The notes below the pieces were generated by a model, which had not been told where the DNA came from, did no database searches, and worked only from the letters and a program-made list of their open reading frames with translations. A program made the position numbers and the translations under genes. 64,000 nt of DNA from an uncultured Pseudodesulfovibrio sp. GTDB taxonomy: Bacteria; Desulfobacterota; Desulfovibrionia; Desulfovibrionales; Desulfovibrionaceae. The DNA lies in assembly GCF_963662885.1 (NCBI RefSeq), contig NZ_OY760059.1, positions 124,001 to 188,000 on the forward strand, in the 5' to 3' direction. Below are positions 6,680 through 15,505 of the stretch, piece after piece; the first letter of the stretch is position 1; each line of letters begins with the position of its first letter.

Positions 6680-9577
6680 CTACCAGTCGATGGGCAGTTT
6701 GACTTTCTGACCGGCCTTGTTGGTGAAGAAGATATGCCCGTGCTCACGACCAAATAGATAGACGTCCCGAGTCACGGCCACATCCTGGCGGCAGTACTCG
6801 GTAATCAGGTCCAACCGCCCTTCCTTCCACCATTTGAGGGCCATCAGACCGTCCGCCGACTTGCCCACGCCGAGCGTTGCCGAGGCGATGTTGTCGAGCT
6901 TGATCCGGTAGCCCAGCCGGTTGTTGACCTCGACCAGCAGATCGAGATTGGGCAGGGAGCGAAATCCGAAGGGGTGCAGGCCACCGAGCACCGCGTAATC
7001 GAATTTCACATGGTTGAAGCCGATGACCAGATCGAACTTCTGCAGATGGGCCACCAGTCCGTCCATGTCGTCCTGCTCATAGTCGTACATGGCCTCTTCT
7101 TCCGAGTCCCACAGGCAGGCGATGGACACGCCCATGCGGTCGGCGCGGTTCCAGCCGCCCACCTCGTCGGCGGAATAGCGGGTCTCGATGTCCAGAACGC
7201 CGTATCGCTTGGGTGCGGGCCGCTTGGTGTCGATGCCGGGGAGCGTGTTCACGTCGATCTCCTTGGGGGTAATGGATTGGGGGTCGCCCGAACGGATGGC
7301 CTCGAGCACGAACAGTGCCGCCCGCTTGTCGATGGGCCGGTTGCCCGACCCGCACTTGGGCGAATGGACGCAGGATGGGCAGCCCAGCTCGCAGGGGCAG
7401 TCCCGTATGGTCGAAAGTGTGGTCTCGATAAGCTCGTCGGCCCGCTCGAAGGCCTGACGGGTCAGCCCCGCGCCGCCGGGCATGCCATCGTAGATGAACA
7501 CGGCAGGGCCTTCCACCTGGGGGTGCATGGGCGTGGAAATACCGCCCAGGTCGTTGCGGTCGGTCATGACCAGGAGCGGGAGCATGCCGATCGCCGCGTG
7601 CTCAAAGGCGTGGATGCCGCCCATGAAGTGCAGGAACTCTTCCTCGCAACGTCGCCGGATGTCGTGGCCGATCTCGAACCAGATGGCCTCGGTTTCAAAC
7701 ACCTGTGGCGGCAGGTCCAGCGGCACGATGCCGAGCAGCTTGCCGCCGCGCACGGACCGCTTCTCATACCCGGTGATCTGGTCCGTGACCTTGACCCGCC
7801 CGAAATAGACGCGCGTGCCGAAGCTCGCCTTCTGGCCGAGCACTTCGAGAATCTCGGTGTCCTTGCTGCCGCGCGGTTTGGTGTAATAGCCCACGCGCTG
7901 GGCCACGGCATGGACCGCGTTGGTCGCAAGGTCCATGTCCCGGATGACGAAGGTCCGCCCCCGGTGCAGATAGACCGCGCCCGGATGGGTTTCGCGAAAC
8001 GCCCTGTATTGGTCGATGGTCCCGATGACCGGGGCCTTCTCGTCGTTCAGGGAGTTGTCCTCGATATGCATCTGGCTGCCTGCGCCGCGCAGGTCCACGT
8101 CCCGGTGGGGCCGTTTGCGATGGGTGACGATCTCGGTCGGATGCCCCGGAAGATCCGGCTCCACCTCGAAAAGGTGTCCTGCCGCCACCATCTGCTCCAC
8201 CCGCTGGGCCACCGGCTCCTCGGCCAGAAACGGTTCGCCGCGCCGCAGGGTCAACTCGGCGGCCGCACAGATCAGGTGCCGGTCCATGACTACCGGGTTG
8301 AACGGGTTGAGCATGGCCGACTCGGGCGGCCGGGCGAAGAAGTCGTCCGGATTGCGCATGAAATACTGGTCCAGGGCGTCCTCCTGGGCGATGAGCGCCA
8401 CGGCGGAATCCCGTTGGCTGCGGCCCACGCGTCCGCCCCGCTGCAGGGTGGCCATGATCGAGCCGGGGTAGCCGACCATGATGCAGACGTCCAGACCGCC
8501 GATGTCAATGCCCAGCTCCAGAGCCGAGGTGGAGATGACCGCCAGCAGCTCGCCGTCTGCCATGCGCGCCTCGATCTCGCGCCGTTCCTCGGGCAGGAAC
8601 CCGGCCCGGTAGGCCGAGATGCGGCTCTTGAACTCCCCGCTCTTCTCGGCCGCCCAGATGGAAATCAGCTCGGTCATCTTGCGCGACTGACAGTAGACGA
8701 TGGTCCGCAGCCCCCGCGCCAGGGCCGCCCGCAACAGCGAGATGGCCGCGCCGGACGGGCTGCCGTCCGGATTGATGAAGACCATGTGCCGCCCGCCGCG
8801 CGCGGCCCCGGATTCGAGGATCGGGTGCGCGTCGAGCCCGGTGAGCATCTTGCACAACTCCGCCGGGTTGCCGATGGTCGCCGAACAGAAGACAAAGGTC
8901 GGGTTGGCCCCGTAATAGCGGCACAGGCGCATGAGCCTGCGGAAGACCATGGCCATGTGGCCGCCCATGACGCCCCGGTAGGTATGCACCTCGTCGACCA
9001 CGATGTGGGTCAGCCCGGACAGGAACTCGGCCCAGCCCGCGTGGTGCGGGAGCATGGACAGATGGACCATCTCCGGGTTGGACAGGATCACGTTGGGCGG
9101 CGAGTTGCGGATCTTCTTGCGAAAATGCGGCGAGGTGTCCCCGTCGTAGATGGCCGCCGTGGGTCTGCGGTCTTCATGGCCTTCCAGCGGCAGGAGCGCG
9201 GCCAGCTCGTTGAAGCCCTTGAGCTGGTCCTGCGCCAACGCCTTGAGCGGAAATAGATAGAGCGCCTTGGATTCCGGATCGGCCAGAATCTGCTCCATGA
9301 CCGGCAGGTTGTAGGTCAGGGTCTTGCCGCTGGCCGTGGGCGTGGCCACGACAACGTGCCGCCCGGCGCGGACATAGTCCACGGCCTCGGCCTGGTGGTC
9401 GTAAAGCCGGTCGATGCCGAGCAGAGAGAGCGCGCTTTGCAGGGCGGCTGGCCACGGGCGACGGGGTTGGCCGAAACTGGCGTCCGCGCCCGCGACAATG
9501 CGATGATGGGCTATCTGGTGGGCCATACGCTCGGAATCGAGCATGGCCGATACGTATTCAAGGACAGGACTTTCCAC
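6680..9577 (-). CDS. DEAD/DEAH-box helicase with DUF1998 (MZB) zinc domain fused to a DEDD exonuclease (MrfA-MrfB-like)
   Basis: 965 residues. The N-terminal superfamily 2 helicase core has Walker A TPTASGKT near residue 80, box II VDEVH near 195 and motif VI GRVGRSQRD near 375. A DUF1998/MZB region follows, with four cysteines in CPCELGCPSCVHSPKCGSGN near 735. The last ~175 residues form an RNase H-like DEDD exonuclease: DIET, GFNHVKFD and YCRQDV. In Bacillus subtilis, MrfA (YprA) and MrfB (YprB) carry these halves as separate proteins and act in mitomycin repair; here they are one chain. The GTG start at 9577 has TAGGA seven bases upstream. A DNA-repair role is inferred. Confidence 0.88.
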   Translation of the reverse strand: MESPVLEYVSAMLDSERMAHQIAHHRIVAGADASFGQPRRPWPAALQSALSLLGIDRLYDHQAEAVDYVRAGRHVVVATPTASGKTLTYNLPVMEQILADPESKALYLFPLKALAQDQLKGFNELAALLPLEGHEDRRPTAAIYDGDTSPHFRKKIRNSPPNVILSNPEMVHLSMLPHHAGWAEFLSGLTHIVVDEVHTYRGVMGGHMAMVFRRLMRLCRYYGANPTFVFCSATIGNPAELCKMLTGLDAHPILESGAARGGRHMVFINPDGSPSGAAISLLRAALARGLRTIVYCQSRKMTELISIWAAEKSGEFKSRISAYRAGFLPEERREIEARMADGELLAVISTSALELGIDIGGLDVCIMVGYPGSIMATLQRGGRVGRSQRDSAVALIAQEDALDQYFMRNPDDFFARPPESAMLNPFNPVVMDRHLICAAAELTLRRGEPFLAEEPVAQRVEQMVAAGHLFEVEPDLPGHPTEIVTHRKRPHRDVDLRGAGSQMHIEDNSLNDEKAPVIGTIDQYRAFRETHPGAVYLHRGRTFVIRDMDLATNAVHAVAQRVGYYTKPRGSKDTEILEVLGQKASFGTRVYFGRVKVTDQITGYEKRSVRGGKLLGIVPLDLPPQVFETEAIWFEIGHDIRRRCEEEFLHFMGGIHAFEHAAIGMLPLLVMTDRNDLGGISTPMHPQVEGPAVFIYDGMPGGAGLTRQAFERADELIETTLSTIRDCPCELGCPSCVHSPKCGSGNRPIDKRAALFVLEAIRSGDPQSITPKEIDVNTLPGIDTKRPAPKRYGVLDIETRYSADEVGGWNRADRMGVSIACLWDSEEEAMYDYEQDDMDGLVAHLQKFDLVIGFNHVKFDYAVLGGLHPFGFRSLPNLDLLVEVNNRLGYRIKLDNIASATLGVGKSADGLMALKWWKEGRLDLITEYCRQDVAVTRDVYLFGREHGHIFFTNKAGQKVKLPIDW

Positions 9578-9694
9578 GAGCGAATCCTACTTCGGGCGCG
9601 CAGGGTAGGCAAGCCGTGAAATATAATTGCACCCGGCACCCCCAGGCCACATACTTGTGTGGATCTGAATGCGTTCAAACCTCGGAGCCTACCC

Positions 9695-10294
9695 ATGACC
9701 ACCGAAAACTGTTCCGCAGAAATACAGGCCGCCCTCATCGAGATCGCCCGCGCCGCCGAAGCACGCACCGAGTCCACCGCTTTCCATTCCGAAAAGGTCG
9801 CCCGCGTGGCCCATGGTATCGCCAAGGCCTTGGACCGACCCAAGAAGATCCTGGAGAGACTCCTGCTCGTGGGCAGGCTGCACAACATCGGACTGGTCGG
9901 CATAAGCGACGCGGTGCTGAGCAAGACCGACAAACTCACTCCCCAGGAATTCAAGCATATCCAGGAGCATACCCGTTTGGGCGCGGCTCTGCTCGCTCCG
10001 ATCCCCGAACTGGCCGACGTGGCCGAGGTCTGCCTGTCCCACCACGAGCGATGGGACGGCTCGGGCTATCCCAACGGTCTGGCCGGAACGGAAATCCCGC
10101 GCATGGCCCGGCTCATCTCCGTGGCCGACAGCTACTGCGCCATGATCTCCGAACGCCCCCACCGTGATTCCCTGCCACGCGCTGTGGCCGCTGAAATCAT
10201 CGCCGAGGAACACGGCAAACAACTCTGCCCCGAATGCGTGGACGGCTTCCTTACCTGGTACGAAAAGACCGACGGCCGCATCGATCTGTTTTAA
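9695..10294 (+). CDS. HD-GYP-like signalling protein with altered catalytic residues
   Basis: 199 residues covering one HD-GYP domain, the family that hydrolyses cyclic di-GMP. Conserved parts include AFHSEKVARVAHGIA, HTRLGAALL, and the SHHERWDGSGYPNGL signature near 120. However, the HD dyad reads HN (LHNIGL near 71) and the later VADxxDA motif reads VADSYCA. Loss of the metal-binding Asp suggests weak or no phosphodiesterase activity, so it may bind nucleotide or partners instead. ATG 9695 is preferred, with GGAG eight bases upstream. No receiver or sensor domain is attached. It is divergent from the helicase gene. Confidence 0.8.
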   Translation: MTTENCSAEIQAALIEIARAAEARTESTAFHSEKVARVAHGIAKALDRPKKILERLLLVGRLHNIGLVGISDAVLSKTDKLTPQEFKHIQEHTRLGAALLAPIPELADVAEVCLSHHERWDGSGYPNGLAGTEIPRMARLISVADSYCAMISERPHRDSLPRAVAAEIIAEEHGKQLCPECVDGFLTWYEKTDGRIDLF

Positions 10295-10315
10295 CGGAAA
10301 ACTTCGGGGCCGCAT

Positions 10316-10374
10316 GCCCGCACAATCAGGCCCGGATGGAACAACTCTCTCCATCCGGGCCTGATTGTGCGGGC
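10316..10374. terminator. Long perfect hairpin downstream of the HD-GYP gene
   Basis: Arms of 25 bases (10316-10340 and 10350-10374) pair perfectly around a 9-base loop. There is no T-run after either arm, so it is not a classical intrinsic terminator, but it lies 22 bases after the HD-GYP stop and probably ends or protects that transcript. The rest of 10295-10582 shows no gene. Confidence 0.55.
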
Positions 10375-10582
10375 GTTCGAACGAGAAGCCGGCCACACGG
10401 TTCCGGGCCGGGAAAAGGATTGCCAAGCCGATGCGACGGGACTACAGAACGTCCCCCTCCGAGGCATCGCCGGCGATGACTCGCGACCGGAGGCCGCACC
10501 CTGGACAGCAATCGGCCCTTGCCCTGGCGATCAGCAGGCAACAACAATCGGCGGACAGGCCACCGCCCTTCGGTACGACATC

Positions 10583-11086
10583 ATGCAACAAATTACCCAT
10601 CTCATGCTCATCATGGGCGCCGCACTCGCGGGAGGTCTGCTCGCAAGCCGCCTGAACTTGCCCGGCAGCGTCATCATCGGCGCCATGCTCGGCGTCATCG
10701 TCCTGAAACTCTGCCTGGCCGCTCCACTGGCTCTGCCCAGACAGTGGTCGTTCTTCATCCAGATAGTGGTCGGGGCCACGGTCGGCTCGCGTTTCTCCAT
10801 GGACATGCTCCAGCAACTCAAGCACTACGCCGTGCCCATTCTGCTCTCGGCCCTGGTGCTGATTCTGTTGGGCAGCGTCATGGCCGTGGTTTTCACCAAA
10901 TTCTGGGGCATTGATCCGGGCACGGCCTTCATCAGCACCAGCCCGGGGGCCATGACCGCCATGACCGGCATGGCGGGCGGTCTGAATGTGGACATCTTCC
11001 TGGTCCTGACCTTCCACATCACGCGCGTGATCCTTGTGATTCTTCTGGCCCCGGCCATCATGCGCATCAGCCGCATGTTCCTCTAG
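10583..11086 (+). CDS. AbrB-type (membrane AbrB duplication) small membrane protein
   Basis: 167 residues, almost entirely hydrophobic, with about five membrane segments. The pattern GGLLASRLNLPGSVIIGAML near residue 15 and STSPGAMTAMTGMAGGLNVD near 115 matches the PF05145/TIGR03082 family, often called AbrB or putative ammonia monooxygenase. Many members contain two copies of this unit, whereas this protein has one, so it may act as a homodimer. ATG 10583 is placed just before the first membrane helix; the ribosome site is weak, and the frame stays open upstream but with non-protein-like composition. Function in this family is poorly known. Confidence 0.75.
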   Translation: MQQITHLMLIMGAALAGGLLASRLNLPGSVIIGAMLGVIVLKLCLAAPLALPRQWSFFIQIVVGATVGSRFSMDMLQQLKHYAVPILLSALVLILLGSVMAVVFTKFWGIDPGTAFISTSPGAMTAMTGMAGGLNVDIFLVLTFHITRVILVILLAPAIMRISRMFL

Positions 11087-11174
11087 CGAGGGGCTTGAAA
11101 ACCAGCCCACACCTCCACACGCGGGTAAGCGCGTGCAAAAAGTTCAAAGAGATGGGGGTTCGGGAGAAGCTTTT

Positions 11175-12338
11175 TTAGTTCGTCACGGTGAAGCGGGTGA
11201 AGTCCTGCATGAGGGTGGATTTGAGGGCGTCGAGTTCGGTTTCGGGCATGGAAGCGAAGGCAAAGGCGAACACCGGGTATTGGTGGTAGTCGATTTTCCG
11301 CAATTCCAGAACATTGGAAAATATCGACTGGAATCCTTCGTAGTCGATGGAACGGATGGCGGTGCGGTCCAGCGAGGACGGCAGGTCTCCGATGACCATG
11401 ACCGTGGCCATGCCCTGGTTCTCGGTCAGGATGGCGTCCCAGTCAGGGCGCAGTTCCTTGAAATAGCATTCATAGGGATTGATGCCCCAGGCGTGGGTTG
11501 TCAGGTCGGCCACGCACCAGCCCGCCAGACGCAGGGGGTTGGCCTCGATGGGCAGGATGTCGCCCGAATCCGTGACGCGGACCTCCACATGGGTGACGAA
11601 GTCGCGGAACCCGCACTGGCGTCCCACCTCGCGCAAGTAATCGGTGAACGGCAGCAGCCAGGTCTCCATGATCCGGGCCGAGGTGTAGTACAGTCGATCT
11701 GAGACGTCGGCCGCGGACAGGAACGTGTGGTGCAGGATATTGGTGACCACCGGATTGCCTTCGGCGTCGTAATAGACGTCGATGGCGTATTCCTCGCCGT
11801 CGATGGCCTGCTCGATGATGAACTCCCCGCCGCTGACAACGGCCTCGGGATATTCGGCGTTCAGGGCCGCGCGCTCGGTCTCGATGGCTTCTACCGCGCC
11901 GGGCCAGTCGGCCGGAGCGTTAACCACGTGCACGCCCAGAGAGAAAAAGCCACGCGTGGGTTTGACGATGAACGGACCGCCCATGCTGGAAGGATCGAAT
12001 CCGGCCAGCTGATCGAAAGGCACGCGCTGGAACCGGTAGTCCGGGTGCAGTTCGGCCACGGTCTCGCGGAACAGCGCCTTGTCCTTGCAGATGTCTATCT
12101 GCCGGGCCAGGTCCTCGTTGCAGCGGCAACGCAGGACGTGCTCCAGCCCGTTCTCCGAATTGGTGTAGACCTTCCCGCCCAGGGCGAGGCGTGCGGAGAA
12201 CTCTATCTCGTCGATGAAGTCCAGCTGCGCGTCGCCGACCAGGGCGCGGGCCTGCGGGGTGTCGAGCACGGGCTGGGCCAGATCCTGAACGGAATTCGTG
12301 AGAAACCTGGACACGTAGGGGTAATCGAGGACAATCAT
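11175..12338 (-). CDS. ATP-grasp domain protein
   Basis: 387 residues with an ATP-grasp fold, the carboxylate-amine/thiol ligase superfamily. Visible parts are the ATP-binding segment GGPFIVKPTRGFFSLGVHVV near residue 120, the central EFIIEQAIDGEEYAIDVYYD near 175, and the metal-binding end THVEVRVTDSGDILPIEANPLR near 250. The substrate cannot be told. Its ATG overlaps the TAA of the upstream NtrC-type regulator by one base (12338), and no separate ribosome site is evident, so translation is probably coupled. It converges with the AbrB-type gene. Confidence 0.82.
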   Translation of the reverse strand: MIVLDYPYVSRFLTNSVQDLAQPVLDTPQARALVGDAQLDFIDEIEFSARLALGGKVYTNSENGLEHVLRCRCNEDLARQIDICKDKALFRETVAELHPDYRFQRVPFDQLAGFDPSSMGGPFIVKPTRGFFSLGVHVVNAPADWPGAVEAIETERAALNAEYPEAVVSGGEFIIEQAIDGEEYAIDVYYDAEGNPVVTNILHHTFLSAADVSDRLYYTSARIMETWLLPFTDYLREVGRQCGFRDFVTHVEVRVTDSGDILPIEANPLRLAGWCVADLTTHAWGINPYECYFKELRPDWDAILTENQGMATVMVIGDLPSSLDRTAIRSIDYEGFQSIFSNVLELRKIDYHQYPVFAFAFASMPETELDALKSTLMQDFTRFTVTN

Positions 12339-13717
12339 TATTTCGTTTTGCCGGTCAGGCCGTATTTCTTCAGTTTATATTGCAGGTTGGACTTGGAAAG
12401 GCCAAGCATCTCGGCGGCTTTGACCTGGACGAATTCGGTGCGTACCAGGGCGCGCTTGACCAGAGCGCCCTCGATCTTGTCCATGGTGTCGGCCAGATTG
12501 AGCTTGGTGGGCAGAAGGTCCACGGCAGACTTGAACTGGGCCTCCTCATCCTTGATCTCGGGCGGCAGGTCGTCGGCGTCGATGATGTCGGCCCGGGCAA
12601 GGACCGTGCACCGCTCGACCACGTTTTCCAGCTGGCGGACGTTGCCCGGCCACTCATAGGCGGTCAGGTAGTCCATGGCCGCCGCAGTGAATCCGGTGAT
12701 CTCCATCTGGTTTTCCTTGTTGTACTTTTCAAGGAAGTGCGCGGCCAGCAGCGGGATGTCCTCGCGCCGCTCGCGCAGGGGCGGCATGAAAATGGAGACC
12801 ACGTTGAGGCGGTAGAAGAGGTCCTCGCGGAACTCGCCCTTGGCCACGGAGTCCTGGAGATTCTTGTTGGTGGCGGCCACGATGCGGATGTCCACGTCAA
12901 AAGTCTCGGTGCCGCCCACGCGCTCGATCTGGTGTTCCTGGAGCACGCGCAGGAGCTTGACCTGCAGCTCCGGGGTCAGCTCGCCGATCTCGTCCAGAAA
13001 CAGCGTTCCCTTGTTGGCCTGTTCAAAACGGCCCTTGCGCATGGCCGTGGCACCGGTGAAGGAGCCTTTTTCATGGCCGAAAAGTTCGGATTCGAGCACG
13101 CCGGGGTTGAGCGCCATGCAGTTGACCGTGACGAACGGAGCCTCGCGCCTTGGCGAAGAAGTATGGATGGCCCGTGCGATCAGCTCCTTACCCGTGCCGG
13201 ACTCGCCGAGAATCAGCACCGTGGACTTGCTGGGCGCGGCCCGGTCGACCATGTCCAAAACCTGCTCCATGCCCTTCCCCCGGGCAATGATGTTGTCCTT
13301 GGAGTAGCGGTCGCGGATCTCCTTTTTCAGGCGGATGTTCTCCTGCTGGGTCGAGGCGTACTGCACGGCCTTGGAGATGGACAGAAGCAATTCCTCGTTG
13401 GCGAACGGCTTGGTGATGTAGTCGTAGGCCCCGATGCGCATGGCCTCCACGGCCGCCTCGATGGAGCCGAAGGCGGTCATGATCAGAACCGGGATGTGCG
13501 GATAATTCTTCTTGCAATGCTCCAGCACATCCTGGCCGGTCAGCCCCGGCATTTTCATGTCGGTCAGGACCACGTCCACCTCGGAGTCCTCGAGGTAGGC
13601 CAGCCCCATCTCCGGATCGGACAAAGTGGTCACGTTGTACCCCTCGTCTTCCAGGATGGACTCCAGAATGAGCAGGTAGTTTTTTTCGTCGTCGAGAATC
13701 AGTATATTTGCGGCCAT
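12338..13717 (-). CDS. Sigma-54-dependent response regulator, NtrC family
   Basis: 459 residues: receiver domain (1-120) with phosphoacceptor Asp in DVVLTDMKMPG near residue 53 plus the conserved MTAFGS and TKPF; AAA+ sigma-54 activation domain (about 145-380) with Walker A GESGTGKE and the sigma-54 contact loop GSFTGA; and a Fis-type helix-turn-helix at the C-terminus (AAEMLGLSKSNLQYKLKKYG). All catalytic elements look intact, so it should activate RpoN promoters when phosphorylated. ATG 13717 has GGAG five bases upstream. No histidine kinase gene is adjacent. The coupled ATP-grasp gene is a likely functional partner. Confidence 0.93.
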   Translation of the reverse strand: MAANILILDDEKNYLLILESILEDEGYNVTTLSDPEMGLAYLEDSEVDVVLTDMKMPGLTGQDVLEHCKKNYPHIPVLIMTAFGSIEAAVEAMRIGAYDYITKPFANEELLLSISKAVQYASTQQENIRLKKEIRDRYSKDNIIARGKGMEQVLDMVDRAAPSKSTVLILGESGTGKELIARAIHTSSPRREAPFVTVNCMALNPGVLESELFGHEKGSFTGATAMRKGRFEQANKGTLFLDEIGELTPELQVKLLRVLQEHQIERVGGTETFDVDIRIVAATNKNLQDSVAKGEFREDLFYRLNVVSIFMPPLRERREDIPLLAAHFLEKYNKENQMEITGFTAAAMDYLTAYEWPGNVRQLENVVERCTVLARADIIDADDLPPEIKDEEAQFKSAVDLLPTKLNLADTMDKIEGALVKRALVRTEFVQVKAAEMLGLSKSNLQYKLKKYGLTGKTK

Positions 13718-13858
13718 TCGGTCTCCGTATGGGTGTCTGATAAATATCAACCGCCAAGATAGAACAAGACGGGCCGAAATCCAAGGGGCATGTCCGCCTC
13801 TACAGGATTTCAACGCTTGAAGCTGGATTGTCTCTTCGGAGCGTGGTAACGTGGCGTC

Positions 13859-14440
13859 ATGGCCGAACAGGAAAAGATCGCACTGCGCAAGCAGCTCATA
13901 GAACGGCGCGCCGCTCTGTCCGCCGATGAGGTGGCCCGGGCCAGCGAAGGAGCCGTGTCGATGATCCGCACGCTCTTCGAGTGGAAAAACGCCACCGAGG
14001 CTCTGCTCTATTGGCCGGTACGCGGCGAGATCGACCTGCGTCCGCTGCTCGCCGAGCTTTGGCAGCGAGGCTGCCGCGTGTTGCTGCCACGGTGCCGCCC
14101 GGACCAGCCCGGCATGATGGACATGGCCTGCGCGGCCTGCGAGGACGAGTTGGTCCCCGGCGCGTTTTCCATCATGGAGCCGGACGCCCTGAAATGCCCA
14201 GCCGTGGATTCCTGCCACCCGCAAATAGCCCTGGTGCCCGGCGTGGGGTTCGACCGCAAGGGCAACCGCCTCGGCTTCGGCGGCGGCTATTATGACCGGC
14301 TGCTCGCCACGCCCCCGTTGCAGGACACCCTGGTGGTCGGCGTGGCCCACGAATTCCAGCTCATCGACGATATCCCCACCCAGCCGTGGGACAAGCCGGT
14401 CCACGTGGTCTGCACCGAAGAGGAACTATGGCGGCCATAG
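13859..14440 (+). CDS. 5-formyltetrahydrofolate cyclo-ligase
   Basis: Converts 5-formyl-THF to 5,10-methenyl-THF with ATP, salvaging folate one-carbon units in the cytoplasm. The 193 residues fit the family. Landmarks are the N-terminal basic segment ALRKQLIERRAALS near residue 8, LLYWPVRGEIDLRPLL near 48, and the signature VPGVGFDRKGNRLGFGGGYYD near 123, containing the phosphate-binding glycines. It is divergent from the NtrC-type regulator and overlaps pgeF by 13 bases downstream, so the two are probably co-translated. Confidence 0.93.
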   Translation: MAEQEKIALRKQLIERRAALSADEVARASEGAVSMIRTLFEWKNATEALLYWPVRGEIDLRPLLAELWQRGCRVLLPRCRPDQPGMMDMACAACEDELVPGAFSIMEPDALKCPAVDSCHPQIALVPGVGFDRKGNRLGFGGGYYDRLLATPPLQDTLVVGVAHEFQLIDDIPTQPWDKPVHVVCTEEELWRP

Positions 14441-15192
14441 CCTTTTTCCCGTTCGAGTTTCCCGACATTCCGCAAGTCGCCTGTGCCTTCACCTCCCGTC
14501 AGGGGGGCATATCCGAGCCGCCCCACGACTCGGCCAACATCTCTTTCGACGTGAACGACGATCCCGAAACCGTGGCCGTGAACCGACGCATGGTCTTCGA
14601 GCGCATGGGCCTGACCGGCTGGTGCGAGCTCAACCAGGTGCACGGCGACGTGATCCGCTTCGACCCCACGCCTCACGACCCCGAGGAGCACGCAAGCGAA
14701 GACGGGGACGGCATGACCACGGCCACCCCCGGACACGGCCTGATCGTCAAGACCGCCGACTGCCAGCCCATTCTCCTGGCCCACCGCTCGGGCAAATACG
14801 TGGCCGGTCTGCATGCGGGCTGGCGGGGCAACAAGATCGACTTTCCCGGCTCGGGAGTGCGCCGTTTCTGCGAGCACTACGGGCTCAAACCAGATGACGT
14901 CTTCGCCGTGCGAGGCCCCAGCCTCGGGCCCACCGCCGCCGAATTCGTCAACTTCGAAACCGATTTCGGCCCGCAGTTCCGTGCCTGGTATGACCGCGAG
15001 AAAAAGACCATGGACCTCTGGCAACTGACCCGCGACCAGCTCATGAACGCTGGCGTGCCTGAGCAGCAGATATTCGGCATGGACCTGTGCACCTTGACCA
15101 TGGAAGAAACCTTCTTCTCCTACCGCAAGGCGTGCGCCAGCCCGGCCAGAGAGACCGGCAGACAGTGCGGGATCATCTGGATCAGGCAGTAG
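14428..15192 (+). CDS. pgeF: PgeF/YfiH-family protein (multicopper polyphenol oxidase fold)
   Basis: 254 residues of the DUF152/YfiH family. In E. coli the homologue edits peptidoglycan by removing wrongly added L-Ser from precursors; other members act on purine nucleosides. Metal/active-site motifs are ELNQVHGD near residue 67, KTADCQPILL near 107 and GLHAGWRGNK near 127, giving the His, Cys, His set. ATG 14428 has AGAGGA just upstream and overlaps the end of the cyclo-ligase gene. I apply the pgeF name by family; the substrate is not proven. Confidence 0.85.
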   Translation: MAAIAFFPFEFPDIPQVACAFTSRQGGISEPPHDSANISFDVNDDPETVAVNRRMVFERMGLTGWCELNQVHGDVIRFDPTPHDPEEHASEDGDGMTTATPGHGLIVKTADCQPILLAHRSGKYVAGLHAGWRGNKIDFPGSGVRRFCEHYGLKPDDVFAVRGPSLGPTAAEFVNFETDFGPQFRAWYDREKKTMDLWQLTRDQLMNAGVPEQQIFGMDLCTLTMEETFFSYRKACASPARETGRQCGIIWIRQ

Positions 15193-15324
15193 CCAACCGT
15201 TTCGCAGCACTCCCGACTCCATCCAGGCTCACCCCGGCCAACAACATAAGCAGCGTATTTTCGGGCCCCATTGAGGGCCCTTCGCAGGCAAGACTTTTCC
15301 CGAAAAACCCGGTACACCCTCCCC

Positions 15325-15501
15325 ATGGGCACGCTCCTCAAACTGATCATCATCCTCGGTCTGATTTTTCTCATCGTCGGCCAGTTCACCCGGTCCAAGG
15401 CCGAACGGGTGCAGCGGCGCGACAAGGTGACCAACATCCTGCTGATCGTCGTCATCGTCATGCTCGGCGTCTCCATCCTGACCAACATCCTGACCCACTA
15501 G
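15325..15501 (+). CDS. Small two-helix membrane protein
   Basis: A 58-residue frame from ATG 15325 with two hydrophobic segments (about 4-20 and 36-55) split by a charged RSKAERVQRRDK linker. It ends 4 bases before the next gene, consistent with an operon member. No family is recognised and the ribosome site is weak, so function is unknown. The hydrophobic-charged-hydrophobic pattern supports a real protein. The 130 bases before it hold no other gene. Confidence 0.5.
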   Translation: MGTLLKLIIILGLIFLIVGQFTRSKAERVQRRDKVTNILLIVVIVMLGVSILTNILTH

Positions 15502-15505
15502 CGCC

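Noticed and set aside
6974..9256. Very long open frame (760 codons) opposite the helicase gene
   Set aside because: It is antisense to a gene with unmistakable helicase motifs; long mirror frames are expected in GC-rich DNA, and its sequence has no domain and an odd His/Gly/Val-rich composition.
10367..10582. Upstream extension of the AbrB-type frame
   Set aside because: It starts inside the long hairpin and its predicted residues are not protein-like; the membrane protein begins at 10583.
13718..14404. N-terminal extension of the NtrC-type regulator frame by 229 codons
   Set aside because: It runs antisense through the cyclo-ligase gene, and the receiver domain begins naturally at ATG 13717 with a good ribosome site.
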